DNA of 9,735 nt from an uncultured Bacilli bacterium. Its GTDB lineage: Bacteria; Bacillota_I; Bacilli_A; RF39; UBA660. Positions 1 to 6,698 of this stretch are shown in pieces (the first letter of the stretch is position 1; the number at the start of each line of letters is the position of its first letter). The stretch covers positions 1 to 9,735 of the forward strand of contig CAOWNX010000002.1 of NCBI GenBank assembly GCA_948552115.1. The letters are read 5' to 3'. The notes beneath the pieces were generated by a model. It made no database searches. It had not been told where the DNA came from and saw only the letters and a program-made list of their open reading frames with translations. Position numbers and translations under genes: made by a program.

Positions 1-742
1 TATTGGTTGGCAAATGTGTGATTCGTACTGCTGAATTTGAAGTATTTACAGATTGTCCACCAGCACCACTACTGTGATATACATCTATTTTTAAATCACT
101 TTCTTTGATTTCAATGTCTACATCTTCTACTTCAGGCATGACGAGTACCGTTGCAGTCGAAGTATGAACACGTCCTTGCGTTTCTGTTACTGGAACTCTT
201 TGAACTCGATGAGCTCCACTTTCGTATTTTAATTTTGAATATACGTTTTCTCCACGTATCATACATTCTACATTCGAGTATCCACCACTGGTTCCAGCAA
301 TTTCATGGTTAATTTCTATTTTCCAACCATTTTTTTCTGCATAGTAGGTATACATTCTCAGTAAATCTCCAGCAAAGATATTTGCTTCGTCTCCTCCAGC
401 AGCTCCTCGAATTTCCATAATGACATTTTTTCCGTCATTTTCATCCTTTGGAATTAGTAATATTTCTAATTCTTGTTTTATTTTTTCTAATGCTGCGGTA
501 TTCTCTGCAAGTTCTAATTCAGCCATTTCTTTTAGTTCTGGGTCATTTAAAAGACTTTTCGATTCTTCAATATTTTGTTTTGTTTTTTTGTATTCTTCAT
601 ATTTTTCAACCGTTTCTTTTAAATCACTTTGTTCTTTGGATAATTCTTTTACTTTGTTAAAATCTGACATGACTTCTGGGTTCATTAATTCGGCTGTAAT
701 GGCTTGATATCGTTCTAATATTGTTTCTAATCTAGTTTCCAT
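1..742 (-). CDS. prfA: Peptide chain release factor 1 (partial, C-terminus outside window)
   Basis: Encodes release factor RF1, which reads UAA/UAG stop codons in the ribosomal A site and triggers peptidyl-tRNA hydrolysis. The visible 247 residues cover the N-terminal coiled-coil domain (about 1-100, rich in E/K), the block MEIRGAAGGDEANIF (109-123), the anticodon-like tripeptide P-V-T (184-186, inside RVPVTETQGRVHTS) and the catalytic GGQ loop (SSGAGGQSVNTSNSAVR, GGQ at 228-230). The PxT tripeptide separates RF1 from RF2, which has SPF. The frame runs off the left edge just after THLPT, so roughly the last 105-110 residues of a usual ~355-residue protein are missing. The ATG at 742 is preceded by AGAAAGGATTATT, a good Shine-Dalgarno sequence. 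The gene starts only 24 bases after the rpoE stop with no terminator between, so the two are probably cotranscribed. Certain as to family. Confidence 0.97.
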   Translation of the reverse strand, partial: METRLETILERYQAITAELMNPEVMSDFNKVKELSKEQSDLKETVEKYEEYKKTKQNIEESKSLLNDPELKEMAELELAENTAALEKIKQELEILLIPKDENDGKNVIMEIRGAAGGDEANIFAGDLLRMYTYYAEKNGWKIEINHEIAGTSGGYSNVECMIRGENVYSKLKYESGAHRVQRVPVTETQGRVHTSTATVLVMPEVEDVDIEIKESDLKIDVYHSSGAGGQSVNTSNSAVRITHLPTN

Positions 743-766
743 AATAATCCTTTCTACTAGATAATT

Positions 767-1183
767 CTATAGATTTTCTCCTTCTTCGTCTTCATCGATT
801 ACTACTAAATCTTTTAAATCTTCATCATCATTTTCTTCTTCGTCTTCTTCATATAAATCATTGTCTGGTTCTGGTTCTTCTTCTGTTTCTTCTACAAATA
901 CTTCGTCATCGTCTTCATCAATGACAACTTTTTCACTATGCTTTTCTTTTAAATCCCAAAAACCATTTTCTAGCATTGTAAATCTTTTGTCTGTTGTTAA
1001 AATTTCAAAAAAATCGGCAATTCTTTCTTCAAATTCTTTTTCACTTAATTTTAATATTTTACAAACCTGATGGAATAAATCATTGATTTTCATTTTTTTA
1101 TTTGCATCTTCTAATATTAGATATGCTAAATCATCATAACTCATTAATTCTAATTCTTCTTTGGATATATCCTTTAATTTCAT
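767..1183 (-). CDS. rpoE: DNA-directed RNA polymerase delta subunit
   Basis: Encodes the delta subunit of Gram-positive RNA polymerase, a small auxiliary subunit that aids recycling of the enzyme and makes initiation sensitive to the initiating nucleotide. The protein is 138 residues. An N-terminal winged-helix (HARE-HTH) domain spans about 1-83, with SYDDLAYLILED, the TTDKRF block and the FWDLK segment matching the family's DGRF and WGLR. The second half is an intrinsically disordered tail made almost entirely of D and E, the hallmark of delta. The frame is open upstream to an ATG at 1213, but I chose the ATG at 1183 because TTAGGAGG lies 7 bases before it and the family begins at this point. 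It has its own promoter (1262-1290) and is followed by prfA. In Bacillus, rpoE and prfA lie in the same neighbourhood but with several genes between; here they are adjacent. The tail is shorter than in B. subtilis delta (~173 residues in total). Confidence 0.93.
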   Translation of the reverse strand: MKLKDISKEELELMSYDDLAYLILEDANKKMKINDLFHQVCKILKLSEKEFEERIADFFEILTTDKRFTMLENGFWDLKEKHSEKVVIDEDDDEVFVEETEEEPEPDNDLYEEDEEENDDEDLKDLVVIDEDEEGENL

Positions 1184-1200
1184 AATTTTTCCTCCTAACA

Positions 1201-1218
1201 AAGTTATTTGCATAACTT
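1201..1218 (-). other. Hairpin in the rpoE leader with GCAA tetraloop
   Basis: On the minus strand the leader reads AAGTTAT-GCAA-ATAACTT, a perfect 7-bp stem closed by a GNRA-type tetraloop. It ends four bases before the AGGAGG of rpoE. No T-run follows, so it is not an intrinsic terminator. It may stabilise the 5' end or keep the ribosome binding site open. The stem is AT-rich and could be chance; function is inference only. Confidence 0.35.
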
Positions 1219-1261
1219 TAATCTTTATACCTATTTTTTTCTTTTTTATTTCTTCTACGCC

Positions 1262-1290
1262 ATTATATGCAAAAATATGTTATCTGTCTA
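1262..1290 (-). promoter_or_regulatory. Sigma-A-type promoter for rpoE
   Basis: On the minus strand TAGACA (1285-1290, five of six to TTGACA) is followed after exactly 17 bases by TATAAT (1262-1267, perfect). Transcription would start near 1255, giving a leader of about 70 bases before rpoE. It lies directly after the stop of the DUF1934-like gene, so rpoE-prfA can be expressed independently of it. Confidence 0.78.
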
Positions 1291-1293
1291 TGA

Positions 1294-1635
1294 TTAATTT
1301 ATATATTCTATTAAAATTTTTATTTTTTCATCATCTGTTTCAATGGCATAATTTATTTCTAATGTATTATTCATTTGATGAAAGAATGCATCATCGACTA
1401 TAATGTTTAATTCAATTTCTTCTTTTTTAAGTTTATATGTACATTTTTCTTGCTCTAAATCAATAAAGAAATAAAATTCTTCGTTTTCTCTTATCAACCA
1501 TTTTTTTTCTAAGTCAATTTGATGTTTCATTCCTTCGATTTCAAAAAAAATTGTTGTATCTTTTTTTGTATATGGAATGTTTTGTGTTTGAAGGATAATT
1601 TTTTCTTCTTTTATAAGGGTTAAATTTAAGAACAA
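1294..1635 (-). CDS. Small DUF1934/YwiB-like beta-barrel protein
   Basis: A 113-residue protein with no signal peptide or membrane segment. The sequence is a run of short alternating strands (LNLTLI, KIILQT, TTIFFEIEG, WLIRENEEFYFFIDL, CTYKLKKEEIELNIIV, LEINYAIET, KIKILIEYIN), which suits a small lipocalin-like beta-barrel. Length, strand pattern and position next to rpoE fit the DUF1934 (YwiB) family; B. subtilis ywiB also lies near argS and rpoE. Primary sequence similarity is weak to my eye, so the family call rests partly on context. The function of this family is not established. The start is a TTG at 1635, chosen because AAAGGAGGG sits 6 bases upstream. An extended -10 promoter lies 27 bases further up. 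The gene is divergent from the penicillin-binding protein gene. Confidence 0.6.
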   Translation of the reverse strand: MFLNLTLIKEEKIILQTQNIPYTKKDTTIFFEIEGMKHQIDLEKKWLIRENEEFYFFIDLEQEKCTYKLKKEEIELNIIVDDAFFHQMNNTLEINYAIETDDEKIKILIEYIN

Positions 1636-1661
1636 GATACTCCCTCCTTTTTTTCTAGGAC

Positions 1662-1690
1662 ATTATATCATAAACATTTTTTGATTGCAT
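1662..1690 (-). promoter_or_regulatory. Extended -10 promoter for the DUF1934-like gene
   Basis: On the minus strand TGATATAAT (1662-1670) is a perfect TGnTATAAT extended -10 element. The -35 (ATGCAA, 1685-1690, 17-base spacing) matches poorly, which is usual for extended -10 promoters. The predicted start near 1655 gives a leader of about 20 bases that already contains the ribosome binding site. On the plus strand of this 120-base divergent region I see no convincing promoter for the penicillin-binding protein gene; TATTAT at 1691-1696 is the nearest to a -10. Confidence 0.65.
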
Positions 1691-1757
1691 TATTATTTTT
1701 TTAAAGTTTTACGGATATTTTTCATATGCGTGCCCATACTATTTTTAGGTGTTACGT

Positions 1758-3707
1758 ATGAAACAAAAGCTTATGTTGTGTACTCGAATTGGAATTTTTC
1801 TTTTTTTAAGCGGAATTGTTGCTATTCTTGGTATCTATATTTATGCTTTTTTTAGTCCTCGTTTGGAGCTTACTAATTTAGGAAAAATATTTTTATATGA
1901 TAACCAAGAACAATTGGTGTTTCAAGGAAATCAAAAAAATGAATGGGTTCCTTTGAGCGAAATGAGTGATTATTTAGTGCAAGCTGTTTTGAGTGTGGAA
2001 GACAAGAATTTCTATCATCATCATGGCTTTGATTATTTTCGTATTGGAAAAGCTTTTTTAACGAATATGGTTAAACATACTCGACAAGGAGCTTCAACGA
2101 TTAGTCAACAGTATATTAAAAATATGTTTTTAACGTTTGATCAAACTTGGCAAAGAAAGATTGAGGAAGCGTTTTTGACGGTAGAATTGGAAGTACATTA
2201 TTCCAAAGACGATATTTTAGAGGGGTATTTGAATACAATTAATTATGGTGAGGGAAATTATGGTGTGGGAAGTGCTAGTCAATATTATTTTAATAAGAAT
2301 GTAAAGGATTTGTCTTTGGAGGAAGCAATTATGCTAGCTGGTATTCCCAAAAGTCCAAATAAGTTTAATCCGGTTGCTAGTTATGAGGCGTGTTTAACTC
2401 GGGCTCGGATTGTAGCAAAAGCGATGTTAGAAAATGAATATATTTCAAAGGAAGAATATGAGGGGTTGTTTCAAAGCGTTCTACCAATTTATGGAAAAGA
2501 AGAACAAAATCATTCACAAATGATTCAATATTATCAGGATGCAGTATTAAATGAATTACAAGGTATTCGAGGAATTCCTACGAGTTTGATGGAGTATGGT
2601 GGTCTTAAAATTTATACTACGTTAGATCAACAAGCTCAAATGGATATGGAAAATTCAATTAAAAATAATATGAATGAGGAAGACGATTTGCAAATCGCTA
2701 GTGTATTAATTCATCCAAAAACTGGGGGTATATTAGCTTTAACTGGTGGATATGATTATTCAAAAAGTCAATATAATCGTGCTACACAAGCGAAACGACA
2801 GGTGGGAAGTACAATGAAACCTTTTTTGTATTATTCGGCTTTAGAAAATGGTCTTACTTCTTCTTCTACTTTTTATAGTAGTGAGACAACTTTTGTTTTT
2901 TCGAATAATAAAACATATAGTCCTTCTAATTATAATCATATTTATGCAAATCAAGATATTACGATGGCAGCAGCTCTTGCTTATTCGGATAATATTTATG
3001 CAGTAAAAACACATTTGTTTTTGGGAGAAGAAACCTTAGTGGATATGACAAAACGAGTTGGAATTTCGGGTGATGTTCAAGCGAATCCTTCTTTGGCTCT
3101 TGGAACGAGTGAACTTAATTTACTTGATTTTGCTACTGGGTATTTAACACTCGCGAGTGGTGGGTTTAAACGTACTCCTTATTTAATTGAACGGGTTGAA
3201 GATACGGAAGGAAATGTATTGTATCGACATCGTGATAAACAAGATATGGTTTTGAATAGTAATTATGTTTACATTTTAAATGAAATGTTAACGAATACAT
3301 CAAATTCTTCATTTAATGCTTATACGACTCCTACCGCTCTTTCTTTGGCTTCAAAAATGTCACGAAAATATGCTTTAAAAACTGGTACAACAAATACAGA
3401 TTGTTGGAGTGTTGGTTATACTCCAGAAGCCTTAAGTCTAGTATGGGTTGGGAATGACAATAGTAGTGAGGTAGGAAGTATCGCAAGTCGTATTTCAAAA
3501 AATGTGTGGCTTGAAACAATGGAAAGTTATTTGCAAGATAAGGATAATGTTTGGTACGAGACACCTCGGAATGTAGTGGGTTTGATTCGAGATGCAGTGA
3601 GTGGTAAAGAGGATATTAAGGGTAAAAATTCAACCATTTTTTATTATGAAAAAGGAACAGAATTTACATCTATTCCAGTCAATTTTGAAGCTTATTCGAA
3701 GGAATAA
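1758..3707 (+). CDS. Class A (bifunctional) penicillin-binding protein, PBP1a family
   Basis: A bifunctional peptidoglycan synthase: the glycosyltransferase domain polymerises lipid II and the transpeptidase domain cross-links stem peptides outside the membrane. The protein is 649 residues. A single membrane anchor spans about 10-31. The GT51 domain (about 60-220) shows VEDKNFYHHHG with catalytic E81, RQGASTISQQ (109-118), RKIEEAFLTVELE with KDDILEGYLN, and IMLAGIPKSPNKFNP. The transpeptidase domain shows STMK (nucleophile S351), SDN (410-412) and KTGT (541-544), in the right order and spacing, so both activities look intact. No PASTA repeats or long C-terminal tail are present. An in-frame GTG lies at 1749, but I prefer the ATG at 1758 because AGGTG is 6 bases before it, whereas the GTG has no ribosome binding site. 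It is the only plus-strand gene here and ends in its own terminator. Confidence 0.95.
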   Translation: MKQKLMLCTRIGIFLFLSGIVAILGIYIYAFFSPRLELTNLGKIFLYDNQEQLVFQGNQKNEWVPLSEMSDYLVQAVLSVEDKNFYHHHGFDYFRIGKAFLTNMVKHTRQGASTISQQYIKNMFLTFDQTWQRKIEEAFLTVELEVHYSKDDILEGYLNTINYGEGNYGVGSASQYYFNKNVKDLSLEEAIMLAGIPKSPNKFNPVASYEACLTRARIVAKAMLENEYISKEEYEGLFQSVLPIYGKEEQNHSQMIQYYQDAVLNELQGIRGIPTSLMEYGGLKIYTTLDQQAQMDMENSIKNNMNEEDDLQIASVLIHPKTGGILALTGGYDYSKSQYNRATQAKRQVGSTMKPFLYYSALENGLTSSSTFYSSETTFVFSNNKTYSPSNYNHIYANQDITMAAALAYSDNIYAVKTHLFLGEETLVDMTKRVGISGDVQANPSLALGTSELNLLDFATGYLTLASGGFKRTPYLIERVEDTEGNVLYRHRDKQDMVLNSNYVYILNEMLTNTSNSSFNAYTTPTALSLASKMSRKYALKTGTTNTDCWSVGYTPEALSLVWVGNDNSSEVGSIASRISKNVWLETMESYLQDKDNVWYETPRNVVGLIRDAVSGKEDIKGKNSTIFYYEKGTEFTSIPVNFEAYSKE

Positions 3708-3714
3708 GTTTTTT
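3688..3714 (+). terminator. Intrinsic terminator of the penicillin-binding protein gene
   Basis: CTTATTC-GAAG-GAATAAG (3691-3708) is a perfect 7-bp stem, extendable by three more pairs (AAG with TTT, one of them G-U), followed by TTTTTT (3709-3714). The stem contains the final codons and the TAA stop of the gene. The T-run overlaps the stop codon (3713-3715) of the converging minus-strand gene. Confidence 0.75.
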
Positions 3715-4072
3715 ATTTTATAATTCTATGAAGTATTGTTCCTATTAAAAAGGAACTTATATTTAATAGAAATGATAGATAATATGGATTTTTTTGTTTG
3801 TTATTTAAATATTTTTTATAGAGTTTTCCTTCTACGAATACGGTAATTATTTCTAAAAGGAATAAACTGATATGACGATACCAAACGCCATAATATATAT
3901 TGAAGTAAAAGGGAATGGTAACAACGAGTGGATTTGTTATAGCATTAGCAAGTATAATATTTATGATATCTTTTGGAGTTTTTATTTTGCAAAATCGAGA
4001 GATGGATATTTCTATCGTTATTGTTATAAGGAAACAGAAAAGCATCATTTTTGGTAAATAGGAAATTGTCAT
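3713..4072 (-). CDS. 119-residue polytopic membrane protein of unknown function
   Basis: I do not recognise a named family. The protein has four probable membrane segments at about 5-23, 36-55, 67-82 and 98-114, with short basic loops (RFCKIKTPK, GKLYKKYLNNKQK). Several polar or helix-breaking residues lie in or next to the spans: E21, N43, TNP (46-48), E74, E81 and N104. Such residues are usually kept for function, which argues against a simple anchor. The ATG at 4072 overlaps the stop of the SH3-repeat gene as ATGA and has no clear ribosome binding site of its own, so translation is probably coupled. It is the last gene of a four-gene operon that starts with an MFS-like transporter. The stop lies 5 bases from the stop of the convergent penicillin-binding protein gene. 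A partner role with the exported SH3-repeat protein is inference from the coupling alone. Confidence 0.8.
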   Translation of the reverse strand: MTISYLPKMMLFCFLITITIEISISRFCKIKTPKDIINIILANAITNPLVVTIPFYFNIYYGVWYRHISLFLLEIITVFVEGKLYKKYLNNKQKNPYYLSFLLNISSFLIGTILHRIIK

Positions 4073-5463
4073 TTTGTTTTTATTTTATTGATTAATCGTA
4101 TGGTAACAAAAGATACTAAGGATAATATTAGTGCTGATATTACACAGTAAATTGTTATTTCTTTTAGAGACTTTTTAGGAGTAATATTTTCTTGTTTTTC
4201 TTCTGTTTCTTTTTTTGTTTCTGGTTCTAATATTTCTTTCTCTGCATTTTTTATCCAACCAGATAAGTTATCCGCTATGATATATTCCCATACGTTATTG
4301 AATCCATTTTGATAATGGTAATAAGCATATTTAATTTTTATTTTTTCTCCACTTGTTAATATATTATCGGTTTTAACTCCATTTATTTCTTTATAAATCT
4401 GGATATCATTTTTTAATATTGCTTCGGTATAGTTGTTATTATGATTTATATTTTCTAAATAAAATTGGTCAGTGTTTGTACTTGGCAAGAAATTTTTCGA
4501 TTCTGTTTCTTCATTATATTCTTTTACATATCCTTCTATCCCTTTATATGAGATATAGTACCAGATATTGTTCATATATAATATATCTACTTCTGTATTT
4601 GCTGGAATGGTATGGTTTGTTTTCGTTTGAAAATCACTTTGATAGATATCTATCTCTTTTATTGAATAAAGAGTTGCATTTTTTATTTCATAACCTAGTG
4701 CTTGATAATTTTCGTTTTGTATCCATCCTTCAACTCCATTCCATGAGATATAATAATATTTTGTATGAGGATTTGGATTATAATAGTACTTAAACTTTGC
4801 AGAAGTTTTTAGATTATTTGGTATCGTTGTGATAATTTCTTCGGTTTGGAAATTTTTTGTAATTTTTATTTCTTTGGAAGTAATAAAAGGGATTTCTTTT
4901 TCTTCATCAATGACACTTAGTAAACTCGTTTTTTCTTGATAAGGACTGTGATCATCATATTTATAATAATATATCCATCCGCTTACTCCTTCGTATGTTA
5001 CATAAGCCCATATTTCGTCTTCATTTCGAATGGAAACTTTTATTTTTGCTCCAACTGGAATCATGATTTCGCCATCCACTTTTCCATAGATTTTTGAAGG
5101 TCCTTTATAAAGATAAGCTCCTTCTTTGTATACATATTTCATTTCTTCACGGTCAAAGTTTTGGGGATTGCCTTCTTCTTGTTTTATGACTTCAGTATCA
5201 GATAATTTAACCATATATATTTCTTTATTCCATTCTACTTCTCCAAACATGATTCCGTTTTCTAAGTATTCATAGTTTACTTTTAATATGGTGTCATAAG
5301 GTGCTTTGGTATTTTTTTCTTCATTGGTTAATGTTGTTCCTTCTGTTTTTGTTACTCGAACTTCATAAGGACTAATGGATGGTGCCCCCATATCCGCTTT
5401 GACAATTTGGATGGAAAGTACTGTACCTACCATGATAGTAATTAAAAATAATATTTTTCTCAT
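4069..5463 (-). CDS. Exported membrane-anchored protein with SH3-like repeats
   Basis: A 464-residue type I membrane protein. An N-terminal signal peptide (hydrophobic core about 4-20) has a plausible cleavage site after VKA-23, so the mature protein begins DMGAPSISPYEVRV. The outside part holds four SH3b-like repeats, each ending in a strand pair of the form W/Y-x-Y-V/I-x-x-x-G-x-x-G-W/Y: WAYVTYEGVSGWIY (152-165), YYISWNGVEGWIQ (237-249), YYISYKGIEGYVK (302-314) and WEYIIADNLSGWIK (392-405). A divergent first copy at about 37-88 ends in GEVEWNKEIYMVKLSD. A charged linker (407-433) leads to a membrane span (about 435-456) and a basic cytoplasmic tail (KIKTK). Bacterial SH3b domains commonly bind peptidoglycan or other wall components; here this is inference. 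No enzymatic domain is present. The ATG at 5463 overlaps the stop of the 51-residue gene as ATGA, and GAGAAAAAG just before it is a weak ribosome binding site. The stop overlaps the start of the 119-residue gene in the same way. Confidence 0.85.
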   Translation of the reverse strand: MRKILFLITIMVGTVLSIQIVKADMGAPSISPYEVRVTKTEGTTLTNEEKNTKAPYDTILKVNYEYLENGIMFGEVEWNKEIYMVKLSDTEVIKQEEGNPQNFDREEMKYVYKEGAYLYKGPSKIYGKVDGEIMIPVGAKIKVSIRNEDEIWAYVTYEGVSGWIYYYKYDDHSPYQEKTSLLSVIDEEKEIPFITSKEIKITKNFQTEEIITTIPNNLKTSAKFKYYYNPNPHTKYYYISWNGVEGWIQNENYQALGYEIKNATLYSIKEIDIYQSDFQTKTNHTIPANTEVDILYMNNIWYYISYKGIEGYVKEYNEETESKNFLPSTNTDQFYLENINHNNNYTEAILKNDIQIYKEINGVKTDNILTSGEKIKIKYAYYHYQNGFNNVWEYIIADNLSGWIKNAEKEILEPETKKETEEKQENITPKKSLKEITIYCVISALILSLVSFVTIRLINKIKTK

Positions 5464-5615
5464 TTCTTTTTCTCTCTTTCTAATTTTTTGATTTCTTTAT
5501 TTATTAAGATTATTGTCATTGTAATTATTATTGTTATCGAAATTACTATGATTAGGAAAGGAATAAATGCTTGTTCTAGTAATTTTTGACTAACTACTAA
5601 TTTTATTTCATTCAT
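5460..5615 (-). CDS. 51-residue single-span membrane microprotein
   Basis: A short gene, easily missed by length cut-offs, that fills the gap between the MFS-like and SH3-repeat genes. The translation begins MNEIKLVVSQKLLEQAF and ends in NKEIKKLEREKKK. In between is one strongly hydrophobic segment (about 16-38: I, L, V, T and F), long enough for a single membrane span. The basic tail should stay in the cytoplasm, which puts the N-terminus outside. The ATG at 5615 overlaps the TGA of the MFS-like gene (ATGA), with AAAGGTCGG just upstream as a ribosome binding site. Its own TGA overlaps the ATG of the SH3 gene (ATGA). The double overlap and the ideal anchor-plus-tail pattern argue that it is translated. 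I know no family for it. It may be an accessory subunit or stabiliser of the neighbouring transporter; that is inference. Confidence 0.75.
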   Translation of the reverse strand: MNEIKLVVSQKLLEQAFIPFLIIVISITIIITMTIILINKEIKKLEREKKK

Positions 5616-6679
5616 GTTGACCGACCTTTCATTATTTTTAATATGATTATAAAACAGAATGTATTTAAGGTAATGATTAAAATTGAATTTATGATGAAGG
5701 AATTAATTTTTATGAAGAAGATAGGAAATGTCCCTAAAAATAATCCAATTGTGGTCAGTCCAAATGCAAGTCCTGGTGTATTTTTTAAGGTAGATACGAG
5801 TATTCCTAAGGTAGTAGACATCGTCATACTAAATAGTAAAATACCAATTAAAGATATCCACATGATATGATTTCCAAATAATAAAAAGGGAAGAGATCCT
5901 AAAATACTTCGTAAAGCTATTTTTTTGGCTCCATAAATATCCGATAAAATGCCTCCAAGAGCTTTTCCAAATCCCATAAAACTATATAATAAAACTGCTT
6001 GAATGGTTGTTTTCTTCCAAGCGGTTGGAATTCCATAAGCCATATATCCTCTTATCACAACAATTAAAATTGTAAGAAATATGATTCGTTTTGGGTTAAT
6101 TTTTGGATTATGGTAATTAAAATTTTTACAAGGATTTTTTTGATTTTGTTCTTTTTTCTCAAACTCTGCTAGGAAATAAAATGGAAACATAGTGATAGCA
6201 AGTATTAAAATAATCCAAGGAGAAATATTATTTTTGGAAAGTAGTGTTCCTGTAATTACACCAAATGATCCTCCACTTACAAAGATCGCACTTGGGGATA
6301 GTAAGCCATTTGAAGTTTTTAGTGTAATTTCTGCTCCCGATATATGTATAAAGGCATTTCCTAAACTTAATAAGCTTAAGGATATTAAAATATTTGGTAG
6401 TATTTGTTTATTTAATAGAAAAGCACTTAGGATTAACAAAATTATTCCTATCAAACCTATTTTTATCTTTGGGTATTTGTCACTGAAATATCCAATTAAG
6501 GATTGAGGAATAAAAGCAAATGTGTCATATAAAAGCGGGGCAATCCAAAGAAGTATGGAATCTCCTGCTATTTTGTTAAGAGAATAAAAACATACAATTT
6601 CGGTAATGAAATGAATATAAAAGTATAACAATCCACATTCTATACCAGAATTTTCAAAAACTCTTTTGATTTTTTTCAT
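5612..6679 (-). CDS. MFS-like transporter, substrate unknown
   Basis: A 355-residue polytopic protein with about twelve hydrophobic segments in two halves, split by a charged loop (about 173-198, EKKEQNQKNP). The loop after span 2 carries IGYFSDKYPKIKIG, and the equivalent loop in the second half carries GKALGGILSDIYGAKK; both resemble motif A (GxLaDrxGrr) of the major facilitator superfamily. LGNAFIHISGAE (106-117) and SGGSFGVITGTLLS (135-148) give further glycine-rich helix packing. It is somewhat shorter than the usual ~400 residues. The substrate cannot be read from the sequence. An ATG at 6718 is in frame, but the codons between it and 6680 contain a perfect extended -10 promoter. The ATG at 6679, with GAGG 6 bases upstream, is the better start. 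It is the first gene of the four-gene coupled operon; its TGA overlaps the next ATG. Confidence 0.82.
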   Translation of the reverse strand: MKKIKRVFENSGIECGLLYFYIHFITEIVCFYSLNKIAGDSILLWIAPLLYDTFAFIPQSLIGYFSDKYPKIKIGLIGIILLILSAFLLNKQILPNILISLSLLSLGNAFIHISGAEITLKTSNGLLSPSAIFVSGGSFGVITGTLLSKNNISPWIILILAITMFPFYFLAEFEKKEQNQKNPCKNFNYHNPKINPKRIIFLTILIVVIRGYMAYGIPTAWKKTTIQAVLLYSFMGFGKALGGILSDIYGAKKIALRSILGSLPFLLFGNHIMWISLIGILLFSMTMSTTLGILVSTLKNTPGLAFGLTTIGLFLGTFPIFFIKINSFIINSILIITLNTFCFIIILKIMKGRST

Positions 6680-6698
6680 AGCTATCCTCATTTGTTTG

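Noticed and set aside
861..1070. Serine-rich open frame on the plus strand opposite rpoE
   Set aside because: It is the antisense shadow of the D/E-rich tail (GAA/GAT codons read as TTC/ATC/TCT) and has no ribosome binding site. Other plus-strand open frames opposite prfA, noc, rsmG, mnmG and the MFS-like gene are shadows for the same reason.
1183..1213. Upstream ATG at 1213 as start of rpoE, adding ten residues
   Set aside because: The added residues would translate the leader hairpin and the AGGAGG site itself. The ATG at 1183 has an ideal ribosome binding site and matches the family N-terminus.
3872..4057. Plus-strand frame opposite the 119-residue membrane protein
   Set aside because: It lacks a ribosome binding site and any recognisable feature. 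The minus-strand frame has the ATGA coupling and clean membrane segments.
5464..5611. Treating the gap between the SH3 and MFS-like genes as an untranslated regulatory region
   Set aside because: The whole gap is an uninterrupted frame with overlaps at both ends, so a coding reading explains it better. No riboswitch-like structure was seen.
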